Shown here: positions 1 to 7,754 of the stretch, piece by piece
How the letters are laid out: every line of letters begins with the position of its first letter
Numbering within the stretch: position 1 is the first letter of the stretch
Source: Planctomycetia bacterium
GTDB taxonomy: Bacteria; Planctomycetota; Phycisphaerae; UBA1845; UTPLA1
Length of the DNA: 64,000 nucleotides
Assembly: GCA_015200345.1 (NCBI GenBank)
Contig: CP054187.1
Span: forward strand, 310,001 to 374,000
Direction of reading: 5' to 3'
Notes under the pieces: generated by a model
Seen by the model: only the letters and a program-made list of their open reading frames with translations
Told to the model about the DNA's origin: nothing
Database searches by the model: none
Translations under genes and position numbers: made by a program

Positions 1-40
1 TGGACGGTTTTGAGTGATAACTGACAGTTACGAGTCCTCG

Positions 41-682
41 TCAAATCCCCGAGTCGATCGCGTTCGCCCGGGGATGGCCCCACATCGGTAGTCCGCTTTC
101 CAGCTCAACGCCGAGCGCATCGGCGACGCGATTGATGTAATTGAAGTATGCGATGACCTGTACGGCGTCGTGAATCGCAGCGTCGGACCAGCCGGCGGTC
201 CGGAGGCGGTGCACATCGTTTTGGCAGCAGCTTGCAGGAACGCGTGTAATTTTTTCCGCGTATTCAAGGATCACGCGTACTTTGTCGGAGACCGGACATC
301 CCCGCCAATCGCTGACCGCCTGATGAACGAAAGCATCACAGCCGGCGGGTGGAATCGGCCCGGCAGTGCCTGCTTCAACCAACCCGGCCGAATCTTTTTC
401 GACCTCAACACGGAGGTCGTTGGCGTGCGCCTGCACTCAGTAATGGCACCCGTTCGTTTTGCTCACGACGACCGCCAGCAGTTCGCGCAGGGCGCGAGGC
501 AATTCCGACGGGCCGAACATCACCGCCTGATATAGGCCTATGCCGGACTTCAGGACCGGCGCATTAAGGCTCTGTGCGCGCACGATGTTGAAGACCCGGC
601 CTGCGCGGCGATGCGCCGCATCGTAAAGCTGCTTTAAAGGTCCGTTTGCATCTTCATCGCCAATCGTTCTGATCCATGCCAT
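41..682 (-). CDS. AhpD-like peroxidase-related protein, probable selenoprotein (UGA read as Sec82)
   Basis: This is an alkylhydroperoxidase/carboxymuconolactone-decarboxylase-fold protein of the peroxidase-related type found with arsenosugar genes. As seen, codons 1-81 run to a TGA at 437-439 and the same frame continues without a gap for 131 codons (GTG next) to a TGA at 41. The full product would be 213 residues, normal for the family. The AhpD motif is intact only if the UGA is a residue: Glu67, Cys79, residue 82, His86 match E-x11-C-x2-C-x3-H, and residue 82 falls on the peroxidatic Cys of AhpD. The local peptide is NGCHY-U-VQAHA. The start ATG (680-682) has AGGAG eight bases upstream. 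A hairpin lies 17 nt after the UGA (separate entry). It is the last gene of the arsenic operon, 38 bases after the glycosyltransferase. The alternative is a nonsense mutation in an otherwise intact gene. Confidence 0.85.
400..419 (-). promoter_or_regulatory. Candidate bacterial SECIS hairpin in the selenoprotein mRNA
   Basis: On the minus strand a perfect 7-bp stem (CGACCTC paired with GAGGTCG) closes a 6-nt loop CGTGTT. The stem begins 17 nt after the UGA, so the loop starts 24 nt after it. Known bacterial SECIS elements have an apical loop of about 3-14 nt with a G in its first two positions, roughly 16-37 nt after the UGA. This hairpin fits all three, and its loop contains the GU pair of bases that SelB contacts in the E. 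coli fdhF element. It is the only strong hairpin seen in that stretch. Confidence 0.75.
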
Positions 683-720
683 GTCACTTACTCCTCACGC
701 TACGGCATTCCCTATCCGAA

Positions 721-2859
721 TCAGACCAATAACTCGGTCTCGGGCTTTGCTGCAGAATATCCTCGAAACTCTCGACTAATCGGCTCGGAAGAGTCGGCGC
801 CGGCTTGTGCCAATTCTGGCGTACTTGAGTCGAATCCAGAGGACCGCTTGTTTCGCAGCCGCCACAAGAGCTTTGGAGGGAAACCACACAAGTAGCCCAG
901 TATGCATAGCTGGTTCACTATGACAGTCCTAAGGACTCCGTCGCGCACCCAGCGCCGTGCAGAAGTACGTACTGTGCGACCCGAAAGTCTGACTTTGCCA
1001 TGCCGGCGGATTCGACGAACGAATTCGAAATCCTCCATGACGGGCAGCTCGCGAAAACCTCCGACGCGTCGAAAGGTGCCGGTACGAACAGCAATTGCCT
1101 GATCGCCATACGGCATGCCCAACCATTTCGAGCGGAAGTTGGCGAGAAACTCGATGCAGCGCAAGCGGGGCGAGCGATGATCTATCCCAAGCCGAAAGGC
1201 GGCTAGCGTAACACCAGGCACGGAAAGGAGACGAGCCGCTTCCAGGTCGGCCTGCGGAGGAAGGCGGGTGTCGGCGTGAAGAAACAGGAGTAGTTCTCCT
1301 CGCGCAATTGCGGCGCCAGCGTTCAACTGGGCCGCCCGTCCGCTCGGCACTGAGACCACGGTGGCACCGAGCATTCGAGCCAGGGCGACGGTTCCATCGG
1401 TGCTCCCGCCGTCGGCAACGATAATTTCGATTTCAGGGCTCGTTGGAATGCTTGTGATGCAATCGGCAAGGAGCTGTGCTTCATTCAGCGTGGGAATGAT
1501 GACGCTTAGCCGCGGGGCCGATCCGTCTCGAATCAGCGCTTCGCACGCATGAGGGAATTCCGCCAGGTCGCGGGGTTCGTCGATGTCGGACAGAACATCC
1601 AAATTGTGTACGGACAGACCTTGATCCGCGGCGCGTTTCATCGTCTGGGCATGTACACGGGACGATCCCCAATCGATTTCGTGGAACAGGCCAGCGCAGG
1701 AGCGGCGCAGGCCGATCAAGTAATATCCGCCATCGCGCGCCGGTCCAAGTACGACGTCGTGGTCACGAAGCGCGGCGAAAGCGGACTCAAGATGATCGGC
1801 ACCAAGCAACGGGCAGTCGCTGCCGATGACCAATGTTGAATGTGCGCCGCGCTCAAACGAATCGACGAAGGCTTCATGAATCCGTTTGCCGAGATCGCCG
1901 CGATGTTGACGCAGATAGAGGCGCCCGGCTCCAAACGTATCACGCATGCGAGCATGATCACCCCCGTCAAATCGAATTTCGATGGAGCAAGTTCGATGCG
2001 CCGCCATGGCGTCTGCGATCGTGAGGGTTCGCTTGGTTAATCCACGCTGAAGCCTTGCAGCGCCTTCAGCACCGAGTGCCGGAATGAGTCGCGTCTTCGT
2101 ACGCCCCGGCTGCGGATAGCGCGTAAAAACGATGAGGTGGTCCGGTTGGGGTCGGACCGTGGTGATGGCAGGCCGGCTCGCTCGTTCGTGAGCTATTGTC
2201 CCGAGAATTTTCGTGCCTGCGCGGATCACGCCAGAGAGGGTGCCGGAGATCTTCGAGACGCCGATCCTTCGACGATAGTCGACAGGAACTTCAGTCACGC
2301 GTAATCCGGCGCGCAGGGCACGAATCTGCATTTGGATCGTCCATCCGAACGTCTCGTCATCCATGCCCAGGGCCGCGAGTGCATCCACTCGAATCGCGCG
2401 GAAGGGACCCAAGTCGGTGTAGCGGTGTTTCCAAAGCAGTCGCATCAGTCCGCAGGCCAGCGCGTTGCCGAATCGCTGCTGAATCGAAAGCGAGCCGCGC
2501 TCTCGCTTTCCAAGCATCCGTGAGCCAATCACCAAATCGGCCTCGCCGCGCACAAGTGGGTCCACAAGGCGACCCATCTGGGCGGGATCATCGCTGAAGT
2601 CTGCATCCAGAAACACGAGTATGTCGGCGTCCGGGACGGCCGCTATTCCGGTGAGGCACGCGATGCCATAGCCGCGTGTTGGCTGATGAAGTACCGAAGC
2701 GCCGTGGTGTTTCGCGACGACATCGGTTTGGTCGGTGGAACCATTGTCGACAACGATCACTTGGTCAATCCAGCGCGGTATTGCGTCAAGGACATGCGGA
2801 AGCGCCTGCTCCTCATTGAGTGCGGGTATGATGACGGCAATGGCGTGGTCGTGATACAA
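721..2859 (-). CDS. Triple glycosyltransferase fusion: GT2 (DPM-like) - GT-A DUF2064 - GT2 (selenodomain-associated type)
   Basis: This 712-residue protein has three nucleotide-sugar transferase domains in a row. Residues about 1-225 are a dolichyl-phosphate-mannose-synthase-like GT2 (VIIPALNEE, VDNGSTD, FLDADFSDDP). Residues about 235-440 are a DUF2064/TIGR04282-like GT-A fold (FTRYPQPGRTKTRL, GSDCPLL, DGGYYLIGL, DIDEPRDL). Residues about 450-690 are a second GT2 of TIGR04283 type (SVIIPTLNEA, VADGGSTDGT, FLHADTRLP, GMPYGDQA, EDFEF). The last two families are known as partners of the radical SAM/selenodomain (ArsS) system, usually as separate or paired genes. The start is a TTG with AGGAGG eight bases upstream, directly after the TAG of the GT87-like gene. 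The likely role is sugar transfer to a methylated arsenical or to a lipid carrier; the substrate is inferred. Confidence 0.85.
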   Translation of the reverse strand: MYHDHAIAVIIPALNEEQALPHVLDAIPRWIDQVIVVDNGSTDQTDVVAKHHGASVLHQPTRGYGIACLTGIAAVPDADILVFLDADFSDDPAQMGRLVDPLVRGEADLVIGSRMLGKRERGSLSIQQRFGNALACGLMRLLWKHRYTDLGPFRAIRVDALAALGMDDETFGWTIQMQIRALRAGLRVTEVPVDYRRRIGVSKISGTLSGVIRAGTKILGTIAHERASRPAITTVRPQPDHLIVFTRYPQPGRTKTRLIPALGAEGAARLQRGLTKRTLTIADAMAAHRTCSIEIRFDGGDHARMRDTFGAGRLYLRQHRGDLGKRIHEAFVDSFERGAHSTLVIGSDCPLLGADHLESAFAALRDHDVVLGPARDGGYYLIGLRRSCAGLFHEIDWGSSRVHAQTMKRAADQGLSVHNLDVLSDIDEPRDLAEFPHACEALIRDGSAPRLSVIIPTLNEAQLLADCITSIPTSPEIEIIVADGGSTDGTVALARMLGATVVSVPSGRAAQLNAGAAIARGELLLFLHADTRLPPQADLEAARLLSVPGVTLAAFRLGIDHRSPRLRCIEFLANFRSKWLGMPYGDQAIAVRTGTFRRVGGFRELPVMEDFEFVRRIRRHGKVRLSGRTVRTSARRWVRDGVLRTVIVNQLCILGYLCGFPPKLLWRLRNKRSSGFDSSTPELAQAGADSSEPISREFRGYSAAKPETELLV

Positions 2860-4371
2860 CTAAATTCCTCCTGCGAGAACCGGCGATGCCTCACTTTGTC
2901 GTTTGAGCTTCCTTGTCTCTATAAGAAACCAGGCCAGTATTGGAAGATGTTCGACCCACACGATCCACGGGAAGTCGTAATGAAAATAATACAGTGGAAG
3001 CAAGGCCGTATAGGTCAGCAGAGACAGCCGCGGCGCGGCGGCAAGCAGAGGGAGCATCCACAAGTAATACCACGGGAATTGAGTCGGGCTGAGCATGAAT
3101 ACCGCTGCGATGATCAGGAGCGATCGACGAACAAGTTCCGTCACATTAGGGACGAGCCGACGGGTCTGCTGGATAATACAGCCAGCTAGAAGACCCGACA
3201 CAATCAGCCGCGCCATGGGAGGAGCGAATCCGGGGTTCAATTTGAAAGCCACCAGTCCCCGTTGCGTAAGCCACTCGATTGCCCGGAACACCGCGTCATT
3301 GTTGTACCATGTGGAAGCGTAGGCGAGAAAGCCGCTTGATCCGGCCAGCATTCCCATGACAACTGGTAGCCACAGTACTGTCGACGCCACCACGAATATA
3401 GCCAGAAACCGAACGACCTCACTCAAACGGCGTGCTGCCATTCGAATCAACAGCGGAATAAGCACAATCGGCCAGACTTTGGCGCCTACCGCCAGTGCGA
3501 GGATAAGGCTGGCCAACATGGTCGATCGTCGAACCGCAAGCAGCAACGCGATTAGTACAAACGGGAGCACGATCACATCCATGTGCGCGCTGTGGCTCAC
3601 TTCACGCAGCAGAAGCGGATTCCACCAATACCATGCGATACCGTGAAGCGGACGATTCATTGAGCGGAGAAGCACGATCAGCAACAACACCGTCGCCGAG
3701 TCGAACAGCAGCAAGACCGCGCGCAAAGCGGCCAGACTCCACGGCTTGATCCAGTAGGCAATCGCAAATACCGCCTGTGCCGTGGCGGGATAAATCGTGG
3801 ACAGATCCGGATGGTTGATGCTCTGCATGTTTTGCCCGGAAGTGCGTGCAAGTTCGACCAGATGTGGCGGCACATCACGCGAGTTTGCCGGGTCCGCGAG
3901 CGCCGACAGCATGGATTGCGGCGTATGAATCCAGGGATTCGTACCGGTAGCCGTCACCGCGCCATCCCAGAGGTATCGATAAAAGTCAGAGACGAAGATC
4001 GGCGCCGCAGGAATAAGAATGATCCGGGCAGCCAATCCGACCGTGATTATGATTGCCAAATCAGTGGACCGAGCCGGTCGAACACGAGCCCAACACAATC
4101 CAGTCAGAAAGAGGACACCAGCGATAACTGAAGCGGCCACGAGAAGCCATCGAGTTGTCTCGATGACGATTGCCCCATCGTTTCGGTACTTGCTGACGAG
4201 CGCCAGCGTCGCTGAATACGCGAGTATCGTGAATCCAGCGGCGTAGAGCCCGAGGCTGCCGCGAGGCCACTTGTCGATAGCGGAGCCGTATGCGTCAGAA
4301 ACACATGCCTGTAGAAGAGCACCCTGACGCGTCTGAGCGCTACTCCTGCTTCGTTGCATCTCTTCTTGCAT
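2860..4371 (-). CDS. Multi-pass membrane glycosyltransferase (GT87/DUF2029-like)
   Basis: This 503-residue integral membrane protein has about ten hydrophobic segments. A conserved acidic loop after the first segments contains SDFYRYLWDGAV, in the style of lipid-phosphate-sugar-dependent GT-C mannosyltransferases. Later motifs such as WNPLLLREVSHSAHMD and a membrane-embedded SPTQFPWYYLW stretch near the C-terminus also fit the DUF2029/GT87 type. It would take sugar from a polyprenyl-phosphate donor, which the N-terminal DPM-like domain of the next gene could supply. The start ATG lies 25 bases after the flavoprotein gene, and its stop abuts the TTG of the triple transferase. The acceptor is unknown. 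Confidence 0.75.
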   Translation of the reverse strand: MQEEMQRSRSSAQTRQGALLQACVSDAYGSAIDKWPRGSLGLYAAGFTILAYSATLALVSKYRNDGAIVIETTRWLLVAASVIAGVLFLTGLCWARVRPARSTDLAIIITVGLAARIILIPAAPIFVSDFYRYLWDGAVTATGTNPWIHTPQSMLSALADPANSRDVPPHLVELARTSGQNMQSINHPDLSTIYPATAQAVFAIAYWIKPWSLAALRAVLLLFDSATVLLLIVLLRSMNRPLHGIAWYWWNPLLLREVSHSAHMDVIVLPFVLIALLLAVRRSTMLASLILALAVGAKVWPIVLIPLLIRMAARRLSEVVRFLAIFVVASTVLWLPVVMGMLAGSSGFLAYASTWYNNDAVFRAIEWLTQRGLVAFKLNPGFAPPMARLIVSGLLAGCIIQQTRRLVPNVTELVRRSLLIIAAVFMLSPTQFPWYYLWMLPLLAAAPRLSLLTYTALLPLYYFHYDFPWIVWVEHLPILAWFLIETRKLKRQSEASPVLAGGI

Positions 4372-4396
4372 GGTCTCACCAGGGTCTATCGAGATG

Positions 4397-5986
4397 TCAA
4401 CGTCGCCATCGGAGAAGCATATTGAACAACTTTCGGACGAACGGCGTCAGGCGCGTACGGTTGTACGCATCCCCGGCCCTGCGGATGACCTCCGCTTGCG
4501 TGGGATACGGATGAATGGTGCGCGCAATCGTCCCCAGCCCCTTGCCGGCCACCATCGCTAGCGTGATTTCGCTGATCATCTCGCCGGCGTGCCGGGCCAC
4601 CAGTGTCGCGCCGAGAATCTTGTCGGTTCCGCGCTTAAGGTGCACCTTTAGAAACCCGTCCGTTTCGCCGTCTAAGATGGCCCGATCCACGTCAGCCATT
4701 TCGATGGTGATTGTGTGGACGGGGATTCCTTTTTCCTTTGCTTCGTGCTCGTACATTCCGACGTGGGCGATCTCCGGATCGGTGTAGGTGCACCAGGGGA
4801 TTGTCAAGGCGCTGGATTTAGCGCGGCCGAAGAAGAGGGAATTCTGAATGACGATCCGGGCCATGAAGTCGGCCGCATGGGTGAATTTGAAGCGGGAACA
4901 GACGTCGCCGGCGGCGAAGATGCGCGGATTCGTCGTCCGCAGGCGGTCATCGACCTTCACACCGTCCCGTTTTTCGTAATCGACACCTGCCGCTTCCAGG
5001 CCCATTCCCTCCACGTTCGGTGCGCGCCCGACGCCGAGAAGAATGGCATCGGACCGGACTTCGTCGGCCTCTTGCAATTCGATCACCTTTTCGCCGTCAT
5101 GACGAACGGACTGGATATTGGCGGAACAGCGAATATCAACGCCGTCACGCATTAGGGCCGCTTCGATCCTCCTTGCCGCATCGGGATCCTCGCGGCCGAG
5201 GATGTGCGGACCCGCCTCCAGCAGAGTGACCTTGGAACCGAAACGGGCGAAAGTCTGCGCCATTTCGCAGCCGATCGGCCCCGCTCCGATGATGGCAAGT
5301 CGCGGCGGCAACTGGGTCAACGAAAAGAGCGACTCATTGGTGAGATATCCGGCTTCCGCAAGTCCGGGGATCGGCAGCGCGGCGGCTCGCGCTCCCGTCG
5401 CGATACAGGCTCGGGCGAATCGAAGCGACTTTCCCGCGACTTCAACCGTTTGCGCGCCCGTAAATCGCGCTGCACCCATGAAGACGTCGATGCCCAAGTC
5501 TTGAAATCGTCGCGCCGAATCATGCGGGCTGATTCCGGCACGCAGTCGTCGCATCCGTTCCATCACTGCTGAAAAATCAATCAGCGCGTCATTCGCAACC
5601 TGAACCCCGAATAGACGGGCGTCGCGCACATCCGCGATCGCCCGTGCGCAGCGAATCAAGGCCTTGGAAGGGACGCAGCCGACATTCAGACAGTCGCCGC
5701 CCATGAGGTCGCGTTCAATCAGTGCGACCTTTGCGCCGAGACCCGCCGCGCCGGCCGCGGTCACGAGTCCGGCCGTTCCGGCGCCGATGACAACGAGGTT
5801 GTAGCGTCCGCTCGGAGTTGGATTGACCCAGTCCGTGGGATGGACATTCTCCACCAGTCGGCGGTTGTGATCGTCCGAAGGGGAAGTCTGTGGAAGTCGT
5901 TCGATAACGGCGCTTCCCTTCTCTTCACTCGCCATGGCGCTTTCACGTGTAGACCCGGTTGTAGCGGGTTTTCGTGTTGTGATCAT
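4397..5986 (-). CDS. MerA-like pyridine nucleotide-disulfide oxidoreductase
   Basis: This 529-residue flavoprotein belongs to the dihydrolipoamide dehydrogenase/mercuric reductase class. The FAD site is VVIGAGTAGLVTAAGAAGLG. The redox-active disulfide is in GGDCLNVGCVPSKAL. The NAD(P)H site is IIGAGPIGCEMAQTFARFG, and the C-terminal dimerisation domain has the His-Glu pair HPYPTQAE. It lacks the N-terminal HMA domain and the C-terminal vicinal Cys pair of true MerA, so it is probably not a mercuric reductase. Some 40 residues precede the FAD domain and show no signal peptide. It sits 15 bases after the TVP38-DUF547 gene; MerA-like and TVP38 proteins are often paired or fused in cyanobacteria. 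It may feed electrons to thiol or arsenical redox steps of this operon (inference). Confidence 0.85.
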   Translation of the reverse strand: MITTRKPATTGSTRESAMASEEKGSAVIERLPQTSPSDDHNRRLVENVHPTDWVNPTPSGRYNLVVIGAGTAGLVTAAGAAGLGAKVALIERDLMGGDCLNVGCVPSKALIRCARAIADVRDARLFGVQVANDALIDFSAVMERMRRLRAGISPHDSARRFQDLGIDVFMGAARFTGAQTVEVAGKSLRFARACIATGARAAALPIPGLAEAGYLTNESLFSLTQLPPRLAIIGAGPIGCEMAQTFARFGSKVTLLEAGPHILGREDPDAARRIEAALMRDGVDIRCSANIQSVRHDGEKVIELQEADEVRSDAILLGVGRAPNVEGMGLEAAGVDYEKRDGVKVDDRLRTTNPRIFAAGDVCSRFKFTHAADFMARIVIQNSLFFGRAKSSALTIPWCTYTDPEIAHVGMYEHEAKEKGIPVHTITIEMADVDRAILDGETDGFLKVHLKRGTDKILGATLVARHAGEMISEITLAMVAGKGLGTIARTIHPYPTQAEVIRRAGDAYNRTRLTPFVRKLFNMLLRWRR

Positions 5987-6001
5987 GGAGCCATATCCGT
6001 C

Positions 6002-7699
6002 CTATCGTTCCTGCCGATTCTGAACGCTGTTCAGTCGCCAGTCGTAGTCCAGCCACTCGCTACGAACCGTCTTGCCGTTGTTGACCGCGGCCTGAAGTGT
6101 CTCCGCGTAGGACGCGGCAAACTTGAGCACACTGCCCGACACCTGTTCAAAATCTCCTCCATACCACTTGTACAGCGGAGTCAGATAGGCAATCCTTGCA
6201 TCCGAGTCGAATCGAAACCACGTTCCGTACGAGTGAATGTAGCGCGTCTGATCCTCAAGCTGCTGCCCGATGCGATTGCCGACGTATGCTTCGTTTCGGA
6301 GCGGAGGACAGCCCACCGCCGCGCACACCAACGCAAAATGAATCCGCGGTTCCTTGAATTTCGGTCGGATCTGCTCCTGCTCAATCTGGTTCAAGCTCCA
6401 GTTGTTTCCGGCCAGATTCCAGCGTCGATCGTTCCAGCGTTTTGAGGCAGGGATGTCCTTGATCGACTTGAGTTTCCCGCCGTCGAAGTGATCGAGAATC
6501 AGGCGGAGCGTGCAGGCGTTGTAGGCATTGATCAACAGCGCGAGTTTCTCATCGCGGCCCAATCTGTCGAATGGTGCGCTCTTCAACGAAGCCAGATAGG
6601 AATCCAGTGCCTTCGCGTCATGGCCCAGGCCCTCGTAGTCCACCCATCCTCCATCGGACACATGTTTATTGAGCAGAGCGTCGAATTGTGAATGGTCAAA
6701 GGCGATGCCTTCGGATTTCTGTTCGTACGCTTCCTGAAGCGTGACACTGGACGGTCCGAACAGACCCCGTATCGCATCTTGCTGCGTGCATGCCGCGATC
6801 GTTATCGCCAACATTGCGATTGCCGCGAGCGGCAAGATGAACGGCCGCATTCCACGCGACATCGTCATCGGCTGCGCAGTCATCTGCGTGTTTGAATCCG
6901 CACCACGCACCGGTTCGAGGGCGCCCTGTTCGGCAAGCGCGCGCCGCGCCAGCCGAGTCACATACACGGTCACAACGATGGTCGCAGCCAGTCCGGCGAT
7001 CAACAGCACGGTCTTGCCGACTCCGACGGCGTCTTTGCCCCCGCCCGCCGCTTGCAATCCTTGCGCGCCGATATGGCCGACGTATACATACATAAACGTG
7101 CCTGGCAGCATGCAGATCCAGCTCGCCAGCACATAGGGCCAGAAGCGGATCGAAGTCAGGCCATAGAGATAGTTCCCCAGGCTGTAGGGAACCGCCGGCG
7201 AGAGTCGGAGCAAGGCCACAATCCTCCAGCCACCTTTCCCGATGGCATGATCGATGGCGGCGAAGCGGCGATTTCGCTGCGCCGCTCGCTCAATGGTTGT
7301 GCGAGCGAAGTAACGCGCGATGAGGAATGCCAGCGCCGCGTTGATCGTCGATGCGATTGAGACGATTGCCGTCCCCCAAAGCAGGCCGAACAACGCGCCG
7401 GAAGCGATAGTCAGGGCGGACCCGGGCACGAACAGCAGCCCCGCAAGCACGTAGGCACCCGCGAAGATCAGCGGACTGAACGCGCCCAGGCGATCGACGC
7501 CGCCTTGAAGCGCCTGCACCGCACGATCAACGGGAAGGACGCGAACCAGAATCAGCAAACACGCGACCAGCGAGACAACCGACAGTACGTTCAACCAACG
7601 CACCCAGCTTCGGCCCGAGTGCGGTGTGTTTTCATTCACTGCAACAGCCGGGACTCCCTTTGCGCCACCGGTCACACTTGATGCCTTCGACAATTGCAT
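6002..7699 (-). CDS. TVP38/TMEM64 (VTT) membrane domain fused to DUF547
   Basis: Residues about 35-245 form a polytopic DedA/TVP38-type VTT domain (GSALTIASGALFGLLWG, LRLSPAVPYSLGNYLYGLTS). Residues about 285-305 form a further hydrophobic segment, and residues about 325-560 form a DUF547 domain (WVDYEGL, LLINAYNACTLRLIL, AANNW-like SLNQIE, HFALVCAAVGCPPLRNEAY). Both families occur separately in selenodomain/arsenosugar neighbourhoods; one polypeptide joins them here. The ATG at 7697-7699 has GGAG eight bases upstream. DUF547 may be a thiol-type hydrolase or transferase, because Cys and His of FALVCAAVGCP are conserved in the family, but its reaction is unknown. The topology suggests the DUF547 part lies outside the cytoplasmic membrane. 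Confidence 0.85.
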   Translation of the reverse strand: MQLSKASSVTGGAKGVPAVAVNENTPHSGRSWVRWLNVLSVVSLVACLLILVRVLPVDRAVQALQGGVDRLGAFSPLIFAGAYVLAGLLFVPGSALTIASGALFGLLWGTAIVSIASTINAALAFLIARYFARTTIERAAQRNRRFAAIDHAIGKGGWRIVALLRLSPAVPYSLGNYLYGLTSIRFWPYVLASWICMLPGTFMYVYVGHIGAQGLQAAGGGKDAVGVGKTVLLIAGLAATIVVTVYVTRLARRALAEQGALEPVRGADSNTQMTAQPMTMSRGMRPFILPLAAIAMLAITIAACTQQDAIRGLFGPSSVTLQEAYEQKSEGIAFDHSQFDALLNKHVSDGGWVDYEGLGHDAKALDSYLASLKSAPFDRLGRDEKLALLINAYNACTLRLILDHFDGGKLKSIKDIPASKRWNDRRWNLAGNNWSLNQIEQEQIRPKFKEPRIHFALVCAAVGCPPLRNEAYVGNRIGQQLEDQTRYIHSYGTWFRFDSDARIAYLTPLYKWYGGDFEQVSGSVLKFAASYAETLQAAVNNGKTVRSEWLDYDWRLNSVQNRQER

Positions 7700-7754
7700 G
7701 CACGACTCCGTTGCACACGCGCGGGGATGTCCCGTCGCGCAAATGGCATCACTT

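Noticed and set aside
4397-5986. True mercuric reductase merA
   Set aside because: No HMA domain and no C-terminal vicinal Cys pair; only the general disulfide oxidoreductase motifs are present.
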